In this document: positions 47,101 through 59,757 of the stretch, piece after piece
Layout of the letters: each line of letters begins with the position of its first letter
Numbering within the stretch: the stretch's first letter is position 1
Source: Phytoseiulus persimilis
Lineage: Eukaryota > Arthropoda > Arachnida > Mesostigmata > Phytoseiidae
Direction of reading: 5' to 3'
Length of the DNA stretch: 64,000 nt
NCBI GenBank assembly: GCA_037576195.1
Contig: CM075102.1
Coordinates: forward strand, 44,760,745-44,824,744
Translations under genes and position numbers: made by a program
The notes under the pieces: model-generated
What the model was told of the DNA's origin: nothing
What the model saw: only the letters and a program-made list of their open reading frames with translations
The model's database searches: none

Positions 47101-48072
47101 GATTTCAAGCAGATTGAATTGTACGCATTACGATGCGCCAGATCGGATCGAGGCGTGTAATGCATCGGATCAAAAGATTGATGTGATGGAGGGGTTGATA
47201 AACAAATTGTCAGATCAATGGATTGATCGAGCCATGGGAGGAATCATGAGCAGCGGCGGCAAATGGCCGGAAGCTTCCAGCAGTCATTACGGTGCGTGGT
47301 CATTAACCAGAGGTATACAGACGAACCAACGCACAAACGGTCCCGCGGGCATCGAAAGGTGGACACAAGGCATCGATCACAATCACTCACTTCAGCGCTT
47401 CTGTCTGTTTCGTTTATGTAACACGTGATACTACCGTGTGCAAGGATCAGCACGAATTCTATCATCAAACAACTTGTATGATAGATAACGTACTTCCTAA
47501 CAACGTTTTTTTGCTCCGGTCGCTGACTCCAAACAGGCCACACCGGTTATCGTTGGCACCGTAAGTAAGCTGGCTGTGACGTCCGCGTGTTTGCGCGCGC
47601 GTCCGAAAGCTGCACTCCTACAAACTTGACGTCTCCGGAATGATGTAACGCATCCGTAATCGATTCCGATGCCGCACACCGGAACCTGTCGGAAGACTCC
47701 ACTGTGGCCAATATCGGGAACGATGACAAATGTACGAAAACTCCGGAGACAGACTCAGCTCATCTCATTCCGACGTCGGGATGCATGGCGAGAAGGAACT
47801 CAATGAGCATTATTGGTGGCCTGCGTAGGGCTGAAGCCCGATGCCGCACCCGGCGTCCCGCGTTGAAGAGCGAGTCACGGGCCCTTCTGGCGCGAAAATA
47901 TATTTTCGTTTGAACGCAGAAAATCACAATTTTCGACGTTATTCTATCCTCCGATAGCTGTGTGCAGGTCTGGTTGAAACCCATCGTTCGGGCTTGGAGA
48001 TAACGATAACTTAATGGGCTTGGTGGTTGTTGTTGTTTTCGGGGTAAGCTAGTTTTTAAGGCCGTTTCATCT
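44111..48072. other. Largely non-coding region
   Basis: It contains several overlapping long open frames (for example plus 45000-45701 and minus 47080-46691) without domains, clear starts or splice support. A small imperfect hairpin lies at 46352-46390. I see no RNA gene or known repeat. Confidence 0.4.
46352..46390. repeat. Short imperfect inverted repeat
   Basis: AGGAGAGAGCTTTCC and GGAAAGCTCTCCT form a 13-bp stem with one 2-base bulge around a 10-11 base loop. Function is unknown. Confidence 0.5.
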
Positions 48073-48519
48073 CTAACGTACTGAATGGAGTTTTTGAGCT
48101 ATCAAAATAGAATTGCGAATCGAGACAATGACACAGGAGGGAAAGTCATTCGGGTGGATGGACCGTCCCTCCGATAAATTTGTAGACTGCCGCATTGCTC
48201 GTTCCTTGGATGATAGTGATAATGGCTCATGGAATGGATCAAAACGCGGAACATGTTCTCTCGTAGATTGGACTGATTTTCTACCAGCTGCGCACTCTGA
48301 ATGTCGCCCTGGTGACTCCATGGAAGGATCGGCGATTTGAGCCCTCCGAATCTCCATCTCTTTTCGCCGGAGAGCACTATTTGAAAATGGGAAGAGAACA
48401 ACAATGTGGATGACTACAGGAAACAACGTTGTAAACAGCGGCACAAGAACGAGGAAAAGAAAAAAATTAATGGTTCGAAGCTGTTGCGGGGTTCGCGGCG
48501 GAAGACGAGCAGAAGACAT
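48073..48519 (-). CDS. Possible small membrane protein ORF, 148 codons
   Basis: A continuous minus-strand frame starts at an ATG (48519) with MSSARLPPRTPQQLR, then two closely spaced hydrophobic stretches (FFLFLVLVPLFTTLFP and VVIHIVVLFPF), then a basic RRKEMEIRRAQIADPSM segment. The first 65 residues look like a small two-helix membrane protein. The tail is less convincing and may be intron sequence, since a GT site follows. No family is recognised. Confidence 0.3.
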   Translation of the reverse strand: MSSARLPPRTPQQLRTINFFLFLVLVPLFTTLFPVVIHIVVLFPFSNSALRRKEMEIRRAQIADPSMESPGRHSECAAGRKSVQSTREHVPRFDPFHEPLSLSSKERAMRQSTNLSEGRSIHPNDFPSCVIVSIRNSILIAQKLHSVR

Positions 48520-51175
48520 AAACCGATCAGGAGGAAGTAGTGAGTTCGGGAACTACCGAGAGCTGTTTTTGTAAAGAGGCTAGAACAAAGCTTAGATCTT
48601 GTTTTGATGGTCGGATGGGCTATAGTCGTCTGACCCCTACATGGCACACAGGTTGTCTATCAAAGACTGTAGCGGCCTTTGGGTTCGCCTGTCAGAACGC
48701 GATGCGAAACTGTTGTAGTTTGATATCTGGATCCTTTCAACTGCGAATGGACCGCGGTTTCTGGGTCAGATTGACTTCACCTCCTCTTATCGACTGCTCC
48801 ATCGAGGAAAAAATGATAAAAGAAGAAACGCACGAACTGTAAACTGTCTGAAGCAATTAGCCGTGCAAACTGCGGCGAGTCTTGACGCTTTGCCTGTTCT
48901 GAGTTGCCTTCAGCAGATCGAAGCCGTATTCTCAAAAGTTTCCCGAAACAAGAGTGACAAACAAGGAATACTTCTTGCTTTGTTCCGACTTTGCGTCGGT
49001 GCGACCTCGAACGTACCTCGGCGCAGGACATTCGGAAAAGGCACAAGGAACGACTGAACTGGTTCAAATGACGTCGAGCGGAAGATTTCGGGAAACTCCA
49101 TCGAACTGAGCCGCTGGAAGCCAGAACTCGAACTTCAAATCATTCCTGAGCGTCCTTGCGATCGTTCCGCGCTCTCCTCGCATAGGACGTTTTCTGAGGT
49201 AAATGAGATGCTGATTTCCCCCAAAAAGCAGTTTCAAGTAAGAGAGTCCGATGGATGGCTGGCCTGTTCAAATTAGATGAGAATTCAGGGATCACTCGAC
49301 GACTTTTCGCTCCTAACTCTTCAAATCGAATCGGATACGAAACCATTACTACGAGATCGCTTCATCCGATTGAGCTCAAATCGATGTGGTGAACCACGGC
49401 CTCATTCCGTCTGTCGGATCTCATAGAGTGTCGAATTCCTTCCTGGGTCCCGATATTTATCGCATCGCGACGATCGAGCTCGAGTTTCCCATCAACCATG
49501 TATTCCGTCATTCGTAAAAAAATGGTGCAACCTGAAGAAGATCGCTCGACTCCTCTGATGAAAGGCGAAATTCACTGAATACCCAGTCGATGTACTTTCC
49601 ATCAGTTTCCAGGTCAGTAAATATGTGTTCAATTTCCGAGGATTCTAGTTGATTCATCGTCCACGCACAACCCGTTCGATTTCATGTGCTGCAGGACGGA
49701 TTCCGTCAGTACACACACAAGTACAAACAAAGTCGAAACACCTGGATGGAAGTCGAGCATTTACCGATGATTTCAAATATTTCATGTGCCTTCATGCCCG
49801 TCTTTGAAGTCGAGATATCGATCCTCGGGAAGCTTCAAGGTGACTCTTTCGCTTTGAACGATGGAAGTTGTGGTATCTGAGTACGACTAGCTCGCGGACA
49901 ATTTTTTAGCGTTGCAGTCGACGCCATGGAGCCGAATCGACATCTTGGCCTAACCATTCTTTCCAACAATACAGAAACGCCGTAAAATTAAAACCTCATG
50001 GGGTCTCATTGGCGCCAAAAATGCAAGACCATCTCTTTGCGCAGCTGCCGTAATACTTCGATGGCGGAAACGACTCGTCATGGTTCCTCGCATCATCACT
50101 CCGCAGCGACCACTTTTTCTGAGTTTCCTCCTTCTCCGAGCGGAAGCTCTTGCGCTGGAAACTCGACAGACTCCCGAACGGAAGAACCACACAGACGCGA
50201 GTTCGGAACCTCAGCGAGTCCCGCATCTCAGACGAAACAGGATTCATTGTTGCTGCATCGCATGCAGGAGTGCGTCCGAACAAGTATCAACAGAAGGCGG
50301 TTCGAACGAAAAGATTGTTTGATGGTCCACATTCGGTCTGACAGCGGAGCATCTCTTCTCCAGACCACGTTGCTGCATCAGACAGCGCTGCTGGTTTTTG
50401 ATTTAGCCGATTTTAACGTGTCATTGACATTGATAAATTACCCCGTTCTGTCCATCGCTGTCCACTAGACCTCGAAAGTTGAGAAAGCAGCGCTGGGTTT
50501 CTAGACGTGTCTCACATCTTTCGGAAGTATCTGTGTCCCACGAATTTTCTCTCCAGACGTCTCCTTGCCCCAGTCCTCCGGAGTTCCTGCCATGCTCCCC
50601 AACGGAACGCGAGTGAACAACGTTTTCAAAAAGCGGATTCTGTCCCGACAACGCAACAAATGTCATTCGCTGACTACTCTGATGGCAAACTTGTGTCACG
50701 CATATTTTCTGTCGAATTACTCTGTAGAACATTACGACACAGACTCAGCGAGCTACAGAAGGACATGCATGACAGGAGGAGACGTCGACTTTCTGTGGAA
50801 ATGTAAGGTTATCCAAGTGGTCGTGTGCTTTGCAGGCCGTCGCTACAGCTTCGGTCAGCCCGACCCAACAGCACGGTACCGCGCACTGTGTTTCCAGCGG
50901 TGCGGGTCGCCGCGAATTGTTGCCGTCTGATCGTCCGTCCGTTCGTCGATCTGCGCATCTTCGATTCTTTCTGCTTTCTGTCGAGAAGAGCCAACGTACG
51001 CTGGAGGCTTGACCGTCTGGGCAGACGACCCGGCTGCTTGGGGAGCGGGCAGGCAGTCAAACAGGCGGGCGGCGGGCAGCCCGCGAACTTCCCTTTCTCT
51101 TAAGCTGCAACTACATAACGGCATCGCGGCAAGACGCCCGCCGGAAAAAGTGAAAGTCCGTCTCCCAAAGAAGAC
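48520..51175. other. Mostly non-coding; upstream region of the VWC gene
   Basis: Short frames at 50080-50340 and 50565-50930 on the plus strand have scattered cysteines and could hold exons (for example NVFKKRILSRQRNKCHSLTT near 50610), but splice joins do not resolve. The GC-rich 50.85-51.15 kb stretch likely carries the promoter and 5'UTR of the next gene. Confidence 0.35.
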
Positions 51176-51895
51176 ATGAAGACGCAGCTGGTTTCGCTGA
51201 GTTTTTTACTGTTGGCAGAGGCCGTCGCAGCCCAGGAGTTCGGTGGTGTCATCCGAATCCTCCGCAGCAGCGACCGAGTCAAAATCGGAGGTCGTTCGTA
51301 CAAAGTGAGGCGCACCAAGAGTTCGTCGACGTTGAGTTCCAACCGCAACGGTTCCTGCGTTTTCGAAGGCCAGATCTTCCGGCACGGCGGTAACGTTCAA
51401 CGTGCGGACGCCTGTGATCGATGCATGTGTTTCAGCGGAGAAGTGCTTTGCTGGAAAACGCAGTGTCCCCCCGTCAAGATCAACAAGGGCTGTCGAGAAG
51501 TCCGTCGCAGTGGAGTTTGTTGTCCGGTCATCGAGTGTGATCCTGAGGTTCCGCTGAAGAACAACAAGCATTCTTTCACTCAGAAGAAGCAGCGTCCATT
51601 CGTACCGCTACCCGAGAGAATCCGCTACAAGGACCAAGAATGCGAGATCGACGGCCAGAAGTATCGCTACGGTGAGATCGTACAACGAGCCTCTGGAGCC
51701 TGTATGGTTTGCCGGTGCGGTTCCGAAGGCCAGATGAAGTGCAAGACCCGCAAGTGTCCTCTGACTGGGGCGCTCGATCTCGGGAAAGTTGCTAAAGTTA
51801 CCCAGAACACGAAACCCGCGGCGAAAGCTGCCGTTGTCATCCAACAGAAAAGCCCTCAGTCGGAAGAAGGAACGGCGGCAGAGTCTCTACTGTAG
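51176..51895 (+). CDS. Secreted protein with two von Willebrand factor C domains
   Basis: VWC domains occur in extracellular regulators of BMP/TGF-beta signalling (chordin, CRIM1, crossveinless-2 types). This is one uninterrupted 239-codon frame. Seen: a signal peptide (MKTQLVSLSFLLLAEAVAAQ), a short basic region, VWC1 at about residues 60-122 with the full cysteine pattern (GSCVFEGQIFRHGG...CDRCMCFSGEVLCWKTQCPP...GVCCPVIEC), a basic linker, and VWC2 at about 159-198 (ECEIDGQKYRYGE...CMVCRCGSEGQMKCKTRKCP). VWC2 stops before the final CC..C subdomain, so it is a half domain. The ATG opens directly into the signal peptide. AATAAA at 52257. Likely ligand binding is an inference from the family. 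Confidence 0.88.
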   Translation: MKTQLVSLSFLLLAEAVAAQEFGGVIRILRSSDRVKIGGRSYKVRRTKSSSTLSSNRNGSCVFEGQIFRHGGNVQRADACDRCMCFSGEVLCWKTQCPPVKINKGCREVRRSGVCCPVIECDPEVPLKNNKHSFTQKKQRPFVPLPERIRYKDQECEIDGQKYRYGEIVQRASGACMVCRCGSEGQMKCKTRKCPLTGALDLGKVAKVTQNTKPAAKAAVVIQQKSPQSEEGTAAESLL

Positions 51896-52256
51896 TGAAT
51901 GGCGGGCTGTGAAGAATTTCAGTGGCGGCAGAGAGGACCGAGAAATAGGAGCGCGCAGAACTGTGATCTTCCGGAATGAGGAAGACACATCCCAGCTGTT
52001 CAAAAATCGGACATCGCGACCATCGCAGGCCCAAATCAGCCGTGAGAGGGCACGCCATGAAACCGAAGAGAAATCAATCGCGAAAACTAGGCCCTCGGCG
52101 CCCCTAAGAAACGCCAACAGTCGAATCATTAGCCAAGGATCTTGAACTCAAAGACTTCGTACCCTATTTATGAAATGTATGGATTAAAATACTGGCATGT
52201 ATATTTATCAGTGTGTGAGACTATGTAATGATGTGTGATCGCCAGGAGGATTCCTC

Positions 52257-52262
52257 AATAAA
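52257..52262 (+). terminator. Poly(A) signal AATAAA of the VWC gene
   Basis: AATAAA lies 360 bases after the stop, followed about 15 bases on by an A-run. Confidence 0.65.
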
Positions 52263-52417
52263 GGCGATGAGATCGAAAAAAAAATACTTTGTGCTCAACT
52301 TCTGGATCCCGATAATCGGATGTCGATAGAGGCCTTCGCGCAATTAGGCCGTGGGTCCAATCCAGCATCACAAACGTCCATTCTTTACCGAACCGCTCTT
52401 CCATTGCGAATCATAGT

Positions 52418-55400
52418 ATCTGCATAGCGTCCTGCTTCGTGATCGTGACTTCCTCGACTCCGGCTGTTCCGCGATAGACAAACGAAAGCCGGATTTTCAC
52501 AAAGGCTCCGCCGCATACAATCGGACAGTGAGCTAACCCGACCGGTGAAATTCTATCGGTCATGATCTTCTGCGGAGAATTCTAACTTGGCGTCTGCTTG
52601 GAGAACTTCCGTATCGCGTTACCCTGACAATGTTATTTTCCACATCTTCATCGCAAATCGGAGAGGAACTCTTCTTCTAGTCCGGGTAGTTATCAAACCA
52701 CCTTGCTCGAGCTCCGTCGACGAATCTCAGACAGTGAGCTCACTTTCCCCTTTCTGAATCAGGCCATTCTCCTTCTGAGCAGGCCTTGATCGCACTTGCA
52801 TGAGGTTAACTTCGGAAACAGAAACGAAGTTAAAGAGGAACACCATGTCGAACAGATGATCCGAATTCGCCATCGGATTACTCCAGTTCTCCTTCAAGCT
52901 TGGCTTTGTTGGTTCTCGGAACCACTGAGCCGAATCTTGTCGCTTGACATCTGAATGGTGAAGTGCTCCTGGCTCGTTCAACGCTCCACAGTATGAGGCC
53001 TTGGTGTCACTCAAAACCAATTGTATAAACTCCGGCACTGGCTACGGTGATTGCTCAGAACGTTCAAGCTTTGCTGTGTGTGGACGAACTCGTGCATCGA
53101 GAACTCGTGCTCCGGTTCCTTAACATGCTTCTCACCTCCGTGGCCGTTCTCCTGTGTACGCTGTCGTCGTTTTGCCAGACGGGTGCTTCATACGAAACTT
53201 TCCTGTCCGAAGTGGACGTCACCTCGATCAGCGCGACTCATTCAAGCCGCTGCCGCTACTTACAGGGCATCTATTTGCCTGAAGATGTGAAGATGTTAAT
53301 TTACACACAAGCAGACACGCCCAAAAACCTCAATTGCACGGAGGGCTGCGATAAATCACGCATGATGCACCGCACCCGCTGCGATAAGGACGGTGAGTAA
53401 ATGAGTGAGTGAATCAGTGCGGGTTGAATGCTTCTAACTAGAACCGGGTGGGAGCGGACGAATCACGAAGAGGGCTCCCGCGAGCCGGGAAACGGAACCG
53501 GAGCGCCCTCGCTCTTGAGAGTGAAGATACCATCGTCAAACGCTGATCTCAACTGTACCGGAAGTTGATATGGACCGCGCTCCGACTCTAAAGTCCGTTC
53601 AACGCCGCCATTGCAGAAAATCACAAAAGCAATACTTCGGTAGCTTTCCTTTGTGCCTACGAGCTGACTGCTCCCAATATGTTCCTGAAAGACGCGTTTC
53701 TGAGCTGTACATTTCTGAGCACACCCGGATGCATCAGCGGTGAGTGAGACCGAGAAGATTTCATTTGGCAAGTCAGGCTGCCGCGGCGCATATAAACAAG
53801 CGACCATTCTCTCGATTTACAGATAAGAATAAGTGTCAGATCGATTACGCACTGACGTCGGCTTCAACGTCCCTTGCGAGAACGCCCGTCATAGTTTCGA
53901 TTACGCTGCTAATCATGACCATGGCAGGTTTCCCTGAATCTCGGAAAAGCTTTTGAAGGAATGCAAAGCAGGCTGAACGACAAGCGAGGCCCTCCTCTAG
54001 TGCTGGGATTCTCGCGGACAAATACACCTTCACGGTTTCTCGGGGGATAATTTTTGAAGAAGAACACAGCCCTCAAAGTCAGAAACATCTGAACACCAGA
54101 AGCCCAGAAAAGTGACCTGATTCTTCTATGACTGCGGAGGCGGATGAAAAGAGAGTGGGAGAAAATCCACAGTGCCAATTCCGTGGACTCTCCGAGAGTC
54201 GCTCATCCCGCGTAGATCATCTTCGGAACTGCAGAACAACGCCATAATGTGGACTGTGGTGGAGGAATGCGCTGTAATTGGATCGAATTGCTGTTGCGAG
54301 CCAGTTGTCATGCAGTTGTTTTGAAACGGAATCGGGTCATCATGCACTCCGAGCTCATCTGTTGAGGGACATTTCAACGCGGGGAGGGCTACAAACCGTG
54401 GAGGCGTCGATAAATTGAAGTACACAAGGTCGCTGCCGTACATGATGTCAAGTTCCGCCGAGATGAGAGTACCGGCGATCAGTTAACAACGTAGTGTGGA
54501 TTGAATAAAATCTCGAAAACCGCGACGAGGTTGGCCCTTGAAGATCAAGTGCACGTCTCTTCCATCGATTTAATCTCGAACTCACACGGGGAGAGCTCGT
54601 GGTGTCGAGGCGAATATTGGAGCTCGACAGTGCTCGTTGGGAAACGAGAACTTCACGGATCCGAGAAACTGTATAGGTGGGTCAGATTCATTCGCAACCG
54701 GACCGCATTTGATTGTTTCCAAAGAGGTCAAGTTTGATGATTCGTTCGACAGCCATCAGCGGTGGTCAGCTCCGCGGGCGAGCGCGCGTTGTTTTCAACT
54801 GAAACGGACGTCGGATTCGGTCAGATTCCTTAGATCGCTTCGAAGGAGCGACCAAGCCGTTTATTGGAAGGCGGGGGGAATCGTGGAACATTGGCTCGAA
54901 ATCCTCGAAATCACGAATGCCGCAGAGCTCGAATTTTTGTGTTTCGAAGATTGTTTCCAAGGCTCGACACCTTGCGCTCCTGCGCGAGGTGCGACTCAGG
55001 ATTCTTCAACGGCGCAGCCAAGATGTCAAGCGAGTCGGCAAACGGAAACTTTTGGAGTGGAATGTGAAAGGTCAGAGGAGATCCGATGGAGGACCCAAGA
55101 AGCCTTGGTGGACCCCCAGCCGTCGCTCTGGCCGTATGGCGACGAGCCAGCGGACGGCTCGGTGTTGTGTTTCGGTGAGCATAATATGGAGATAATTACG
55201 TTTTAATCAAGCTGGCCGCTGCATCAGATGTTGAGTTTACGGGCGGATATATTCAAGGAGGAATATTCATGCCTGGTGAGAGTAAGAGAGTCAGGGTAGA
55301 GAAGGGATTCGTCAGCTCGACGTTTCCTTTATTAGCCTCGAGTTACTTGCGAGCTGTTTTCTGCTCGAGTGCGGTCGGAACTTTTAAGCGATCAAACTTC

Positions 55401-56869
55401 TCCAGCTCCCGAATGAGGGAAGTTCCGAGTGAGGACGACTTCGAGGTCTCTTGAGCTTTTCTAGAAGCTCGCGTAACCTTTATTTCTGGATAATTTGCAA
55501 GCGGGAACCGTCGCCATGATTACGTGTGGCGGCCGAGGTGAAAGTGACGCGCAATCTTCGCGCGAGGGAGGCGGGCGGACGAGAGTGAGAATCTCTCGAG
55601 AGGATCCGAGTTCTTTCAGCGGCGGAAATTATTCCAGCGTGATTATCAACATCGAAAAAATACTAACAGCGAAAATAGAAGCTTAATTATCCGACGATAT
55701 TTTTCTCTTCCGACCCCTCTCGCGTTCCCGAGCGAGTTGGAGCGATAAAGGCTGCTTCGAGCTAGAGACGTTATCGTGGAACGTCGCCCGCCGCCTCTTC
55801 CCGCATGTCGAGGCTGTCGGGTGATTTGTGGGCCTGTCGGGCTGACTCAACTCTCTCTCTAAATCCGTGCTCGAAGCCTGCTATCGGCATAAGAGTCGAG
55901 AACGGTCGGCGCGCCAAATGACATTTTAAACTGGATTTTGTTTCGCGTTTGAGCCCGCTCCGCTCCTGCCGACGCGATCGGGTCAAAACTCCCCTTCCGT
56001 CGCACCCCCCGAAGGCGGTGCGGATATCTGCACGCAACGTGTCAAACACAAGAGCGGTCGAACGCGTGACAAAGGCTGAGCTCGTGGGGCGCCGACATCG
56101 GTCGCACGCTCCTTGCGGGAAATGTCGACTCCGACTACGACCTGAAGCCTGCCTCTCGATCCAGTGTGCTAGATCCCGGATGAGCCATCGAGCATGGAGA
56201 GGAAATTTCCTTCCGCGAAATATCTGAGACTGTGAGGGCGGAAGAGAGTGATGGCGGCTGAACGACGGAACAGCTGATAGATGCTCTGGTTTGGAACGAT
56301 GACAGGAACCATCGGAATCATACTGAACACCGGGGCAGGGTTACTCGATGCCCCTCAAGAGGAAGATGTGTGAGCCTGGAAATTCAGCTGTTTTCCGAAA
56401 CCATTCCCTGATTGCAACGGATCGATCTCAGGCGATTGATGGAATCATCTCGACAAATCACCTCAACTCACAGGCTCTAGTGATGACACTCAGAGTAACC
56501 TTAGGCAGTTATTACGACCGCAGTGTGAAGTTTGGGCTGTGAGTTCGGCTGATGCTGATCGAGGTTCAGCACAGGCCTCCCATCATCCCAGTACTCAACG
56601 AACATTGTTTTGGTATATTGGTTACGCACGTAGCATGGTGGAGAAGCTTCTGAAAGCTTTCTAGCACCAAACAGTACCTTCCCACAGTTCGGAAGCATTA
56701 GGCACGCTGTTCGCCTGGCGAAGAACTCTCCACTCTGATTATTCCAGCAGTTCTCGACGTTCTGTCTCAACTCTAGATCTTTTTGAAAGCAGTTCAACGA
56801 CAGGGTTAGCGAGTTGAACAACTGCAACGCTCGAAAAATAGGAAGTTTGCTCCTCCGAGCGGATAACAA
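52418..56869 (-). CDS. Unidentified multi-exon gene encoding a probable extracellular protein
   Basis: Several minus-strand segments read as exons of a cysteine-containing, probably secreted or ectodomain protein: about 56868-56696, possibly on to 56505 (LFNSLTLSLNCFQKDLELRQ, LMLPNCGK); 54671-54585 (FLGSVKFSFPNEHCRAPIFA before a GTGAGT donor); 54460-54215 (SDLVYFNLSTPPRFVALPAL, MALFCSSEDDL); 53695-53540 after a TCTTTCAG acceptor (GTKESYRSIAFVIFCNGGVE); 53038-52815 (SDTKASYCGALNEPGALHHS); and a last piece near 52540-52418 (AHCPIVCGGAFVKIRLSFVY) ending in a stop. I do not recognise the family, the joins are unresolved, and more than one gene may be involved. A small plus-strand gene lies inside this span. 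Confidence 0.4.
53125..53956 (+). CDS. Possible small secreted or membrane-anchored protein, two exons
   Basis: Exon 1 (53125-53392) starts MLLTSVAVLLCTLSSFCQTG, a textbook signal peptide, followed by a Cys-containing ectodomain (RCRYLQGIYLPEDVKMLIYT, NCTEGCDKS) and a GTGAGT donor. Exon 2 (53822-53956, after the acceptor TCTCGATTTACAG) restores frame (phase 1) and encodes NKCQIDYALTSASTS, a hydrophobic stretch (VIVSITLLIMTMAGF) and a short tail. The total would be about 134 aa, with a C-terminal membrane segment or GPI-anchor signal. The opposite strand also looks coding in the intron, so one of the two calls may be wrong. Confidence 0.4.
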
Positions 56870-58320
56870 CGTCCGCTGTCGTAATAGGTAGATCCTGCAT
56901 CACTCCGTATGCGCAGTCGAGTACATGAGTGCTACATTGTTAGCGCAGCTCCAGACAGGTCTCCAACGAACTGTTTGTTGGGCTTCTTATTCTCTCTTGT
57001 TTAACTAATCCTCCAATTAGCCCTAACACGCTCCCTGACCCAAGCGAGGATCCATCCGGGGCTCGTCAATAAAAACTCCCCATCTCCGGTAGGTCGCAGT
57101 GAGTTTTATGCATGCATGTCAAGACACGGTTAGGCAGCCAGGACATCCGACAAGCAGCTCCAAAACAGCGCTCGGTGTTCTCTCATTCATACAGACTCTG
57201 TGCCTTTCCACGGGAATTCATCCCATGGCAAAATTTCAAACTCGGAACATTCCGACGGAAGTTTCCCTCGATCCGGTGAAAGCAGAGCTCGCCCACGCAA
57301 TACTCACGTGACCACGGAATCCTCTTTCCCCCAAGTCAGCTCTTCTCGATGCCGAGATAAATTACGAAACACAGAGAAACTCGGGGAGGCTCGTGGTGAT
57401 CTAAGTTCTCGATTCATCCGCATGAGTCACCGATATCGGATGCCAGATTATCTGCTGGTCGCAATTAGCATGAAACAACTGTACCTGATAGCGATCCCGG
57501 AGTGGAGTCGCATCGCCGTCGTGGTTGCGGTCCACGAACTGAGCGAGTCCGACGACGAGCCGAGGACAAAAACTCAACGAGTTTGGCAAGGAGCACTTTC
57601 ATCTGAGTGAGGGCGTCGACGACTCCGTGCCGAGCTTCCTGCCTGGTGGCTCTTGATAAAAATCAACCGGGTTTCCCAATTCAAGCGAAGAAGACAGGGG
57701 AAAGGTTCTTAGAGTCGGTAAAGCAAAACTGCGGGAGAGGCTAAACTGAAGTGTACAGGGAGAATCTCCGTCGACGAGGACCACCATCCGCTACGTGCAC
57801 GTAGTCGTCACTGAAAGAGGAGGGGCACAGCGAACGCGCTCAGGGAGATAGGGAGCGCGCTGGACGGGGCAGAAAAACCATAACGCTCGGTCTCATACCC
57901 GGGAAATTTCCGCGGCCATCCCCCGCAGTGTGCTGATGCACAGTTCGTTCAAGAAACACTTCTCTGAAGCGGTGCTTCCGAATATTCTCACCCAATTCTG
58001 TGGAGGTCACCCTGCGCCCACCTGCCGACGAGAGAATCGAAAACACGCAGCTCCTAGCATCCCAGGCGTATGAGCTCAGTCCAGCTGCAATCGATGGGGA
58101 AACCATTAGAGCCTTCCCATGTCCTATCGGTTCCTCAAAGACCTCACTCCAGGACTTTAGAGTTCAGTGGCATATCAGGAAGAAGCCGATTGTGGAAGAG
58201 CAAACTCTTCAGAGAGGATAGGGATTTCGTATTAGGCTCTTCTTCTCGCAGCTCGGGGAAAAAAATTCCAGGCATTTCAATGGGAGACGCGAAACATCGG
58301 AATTCGCTACGGGGAGGGAA
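56870..58320. other. Region without a supported gene
   Basis: Overlapping short frames occur on both strands, none with domain or splice support. AATAAA occurs at 57068 on the plus strand without an obvious partner gene. Confidence 0.35.
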
Positions 58321-58325
58321 ACTTT

Positions 58326-58511
58326 GTGGGAAACAAGAGGACCTCGACACCTTGCAGGGCTGTGCCGCCCTTGAGCCGTTTTTCAAGGCCGTGCGGAACA
58401 CTCAAGAGGACTCGACTGGATATCGATGAGGTCATGCCTCCGAGCTCCGAGGATTTCCCCTATTTGTTGGACGAGACATCCGTGGGTATACAGGACGACA
58501 TCTTAGCGAGG
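58326..58511 (+). CDS. Possible internal exon of an unidentified plus-strand gene
   Basis: TRLDIDEVMPPSSEDFPYLL is followed by DETSVGIQDDILA and a GAG/GTAACG donor at 58511. Acidic, well-structured composition suggests real coding sequence. Partners may be the coding-like pieces at 60.0-61.3 kb, but no join could be shown. Confidence 0.25.
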
Positions 58512-59487
58512 TAACGGAAGCTCGATCGATTCAAGGAAGGGCGGTCGGCAGCAGCTTCCACATCTTAGTAATCAACGATCCCAGAGCGCTCGGACTCGTG
58601 GCTCGGAAAATTGGTGGTTGATGAATTGGAAGCGATCCATGCCCGGGGAATGCTAGGTTGCACCGCGTCAGAGGACGGGGCAGTCTAGAGGGGAGTTCTG
58701 AAGTTGAGGAGGTGAGATTCGAATGGCGCTGAACCACGCGGGGAGTTCATCATGGATTGAGTGTTCTCTTCCCACATTTGAGCCACTCTCAGGAGTTGGA
58801 TCACGGCTTGCGTTCATCGCAGACTGCACAGGTCGAAGCTCTCAGTTACTCAGACTCAGTAGGGTCCACGACACTTCTATGACTCTGACCGGCTGCTTTC
58901 ACCCGTTCTCCCTCGTTAAGATGAGTCGATCTAAATTTAGAGTCAACTGTTACGAAACGGTAAATGTACTAAATTTAGGGAAGCTCACAACATCACAGGA
59001 CTGAACTCGGACACAGAACCGAACGATAACGACTCGTTGGGGTCGATGACGTAATTCGAGAATGTCGTTCTCGGTTCCTTCCGTGAGAACTTTCGGCAAG
59101 CGTCCCTCTCCGCGCCGCTTGAGCTAATGAAATCGCGTCGTGTCGGGGATTGAGGGTGAACTTGCAGTGGGAATAATCCGAGCAAATGTCTGAATGACGC
59201 ATGCGCCCGTGGCGAGGAATTCGTTAAGTCGTTCGCTTCGACTTTTTTCTCTCGCTCGTTTCTTCCAAGCGCTCAGTAATGGCTTCTTCTCCCAAATCCT
59301 CCTTTCCATTTGGATATCTCCTAACTCCGCCACTCCAGGGCTCCTTCCCCCTTGCCACATTCCCTCGAGCCGGGAGCACGATTTTGGACGAGATGGGGGA
59401 TTTTCTCGACTATCGTTCCGAGCACGACTTCGTGATATTCCCGACTCGGATCGCGAACTGAACCATGGCCCGAAACTGGATCACTAA

Positions 59488-59757
59488 TCATCGATCCGTA
59501 CGTTCATCAAAATGACGGCGGAACATTCGTGGGGTGGTTTTGAAGTAGTCCCATCCGGCGATGAATTCCGGGCGGGTCGGGAGGCGGACGATAGTGAAGA
59601 CTTCGAAGATTCCGATGCCGAGGCTCACAGTCAGGGACGACGACCTGGAATGCTCGAGGATTCTCCGTAGGCGCTGGAGATCTTCTTCCTGCTGGCAATA
59701 TTGCTGCCGGCTCCGCTTCTGCTGTTCTTGCGTCGTTTCCCGGAGTTCTCCTAACTA
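59488..59757 (-). CDS. Terminal exon of an unidentified gene: coiled coil plus hydrophobic segment
   Basis: After a possible acceptor (GGCGTTTAG, about 59758) the minus strand reads a Gln/Arg/Glu-rich helix (ETTQEQQKRSRQQYCQQEED, LQRLRRILEHS). A hydrophobic stretch SLTVSLGIGIFEVFTIV follows, then FIAGWDYFKTTPRMFRRHF and a TGA at 59488-59490. This looks like the end of a coiled-coil protein with a membrane segment near its C-terminus. I recognise no family, and the upstream exons were not found. Confidence 0.4.
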
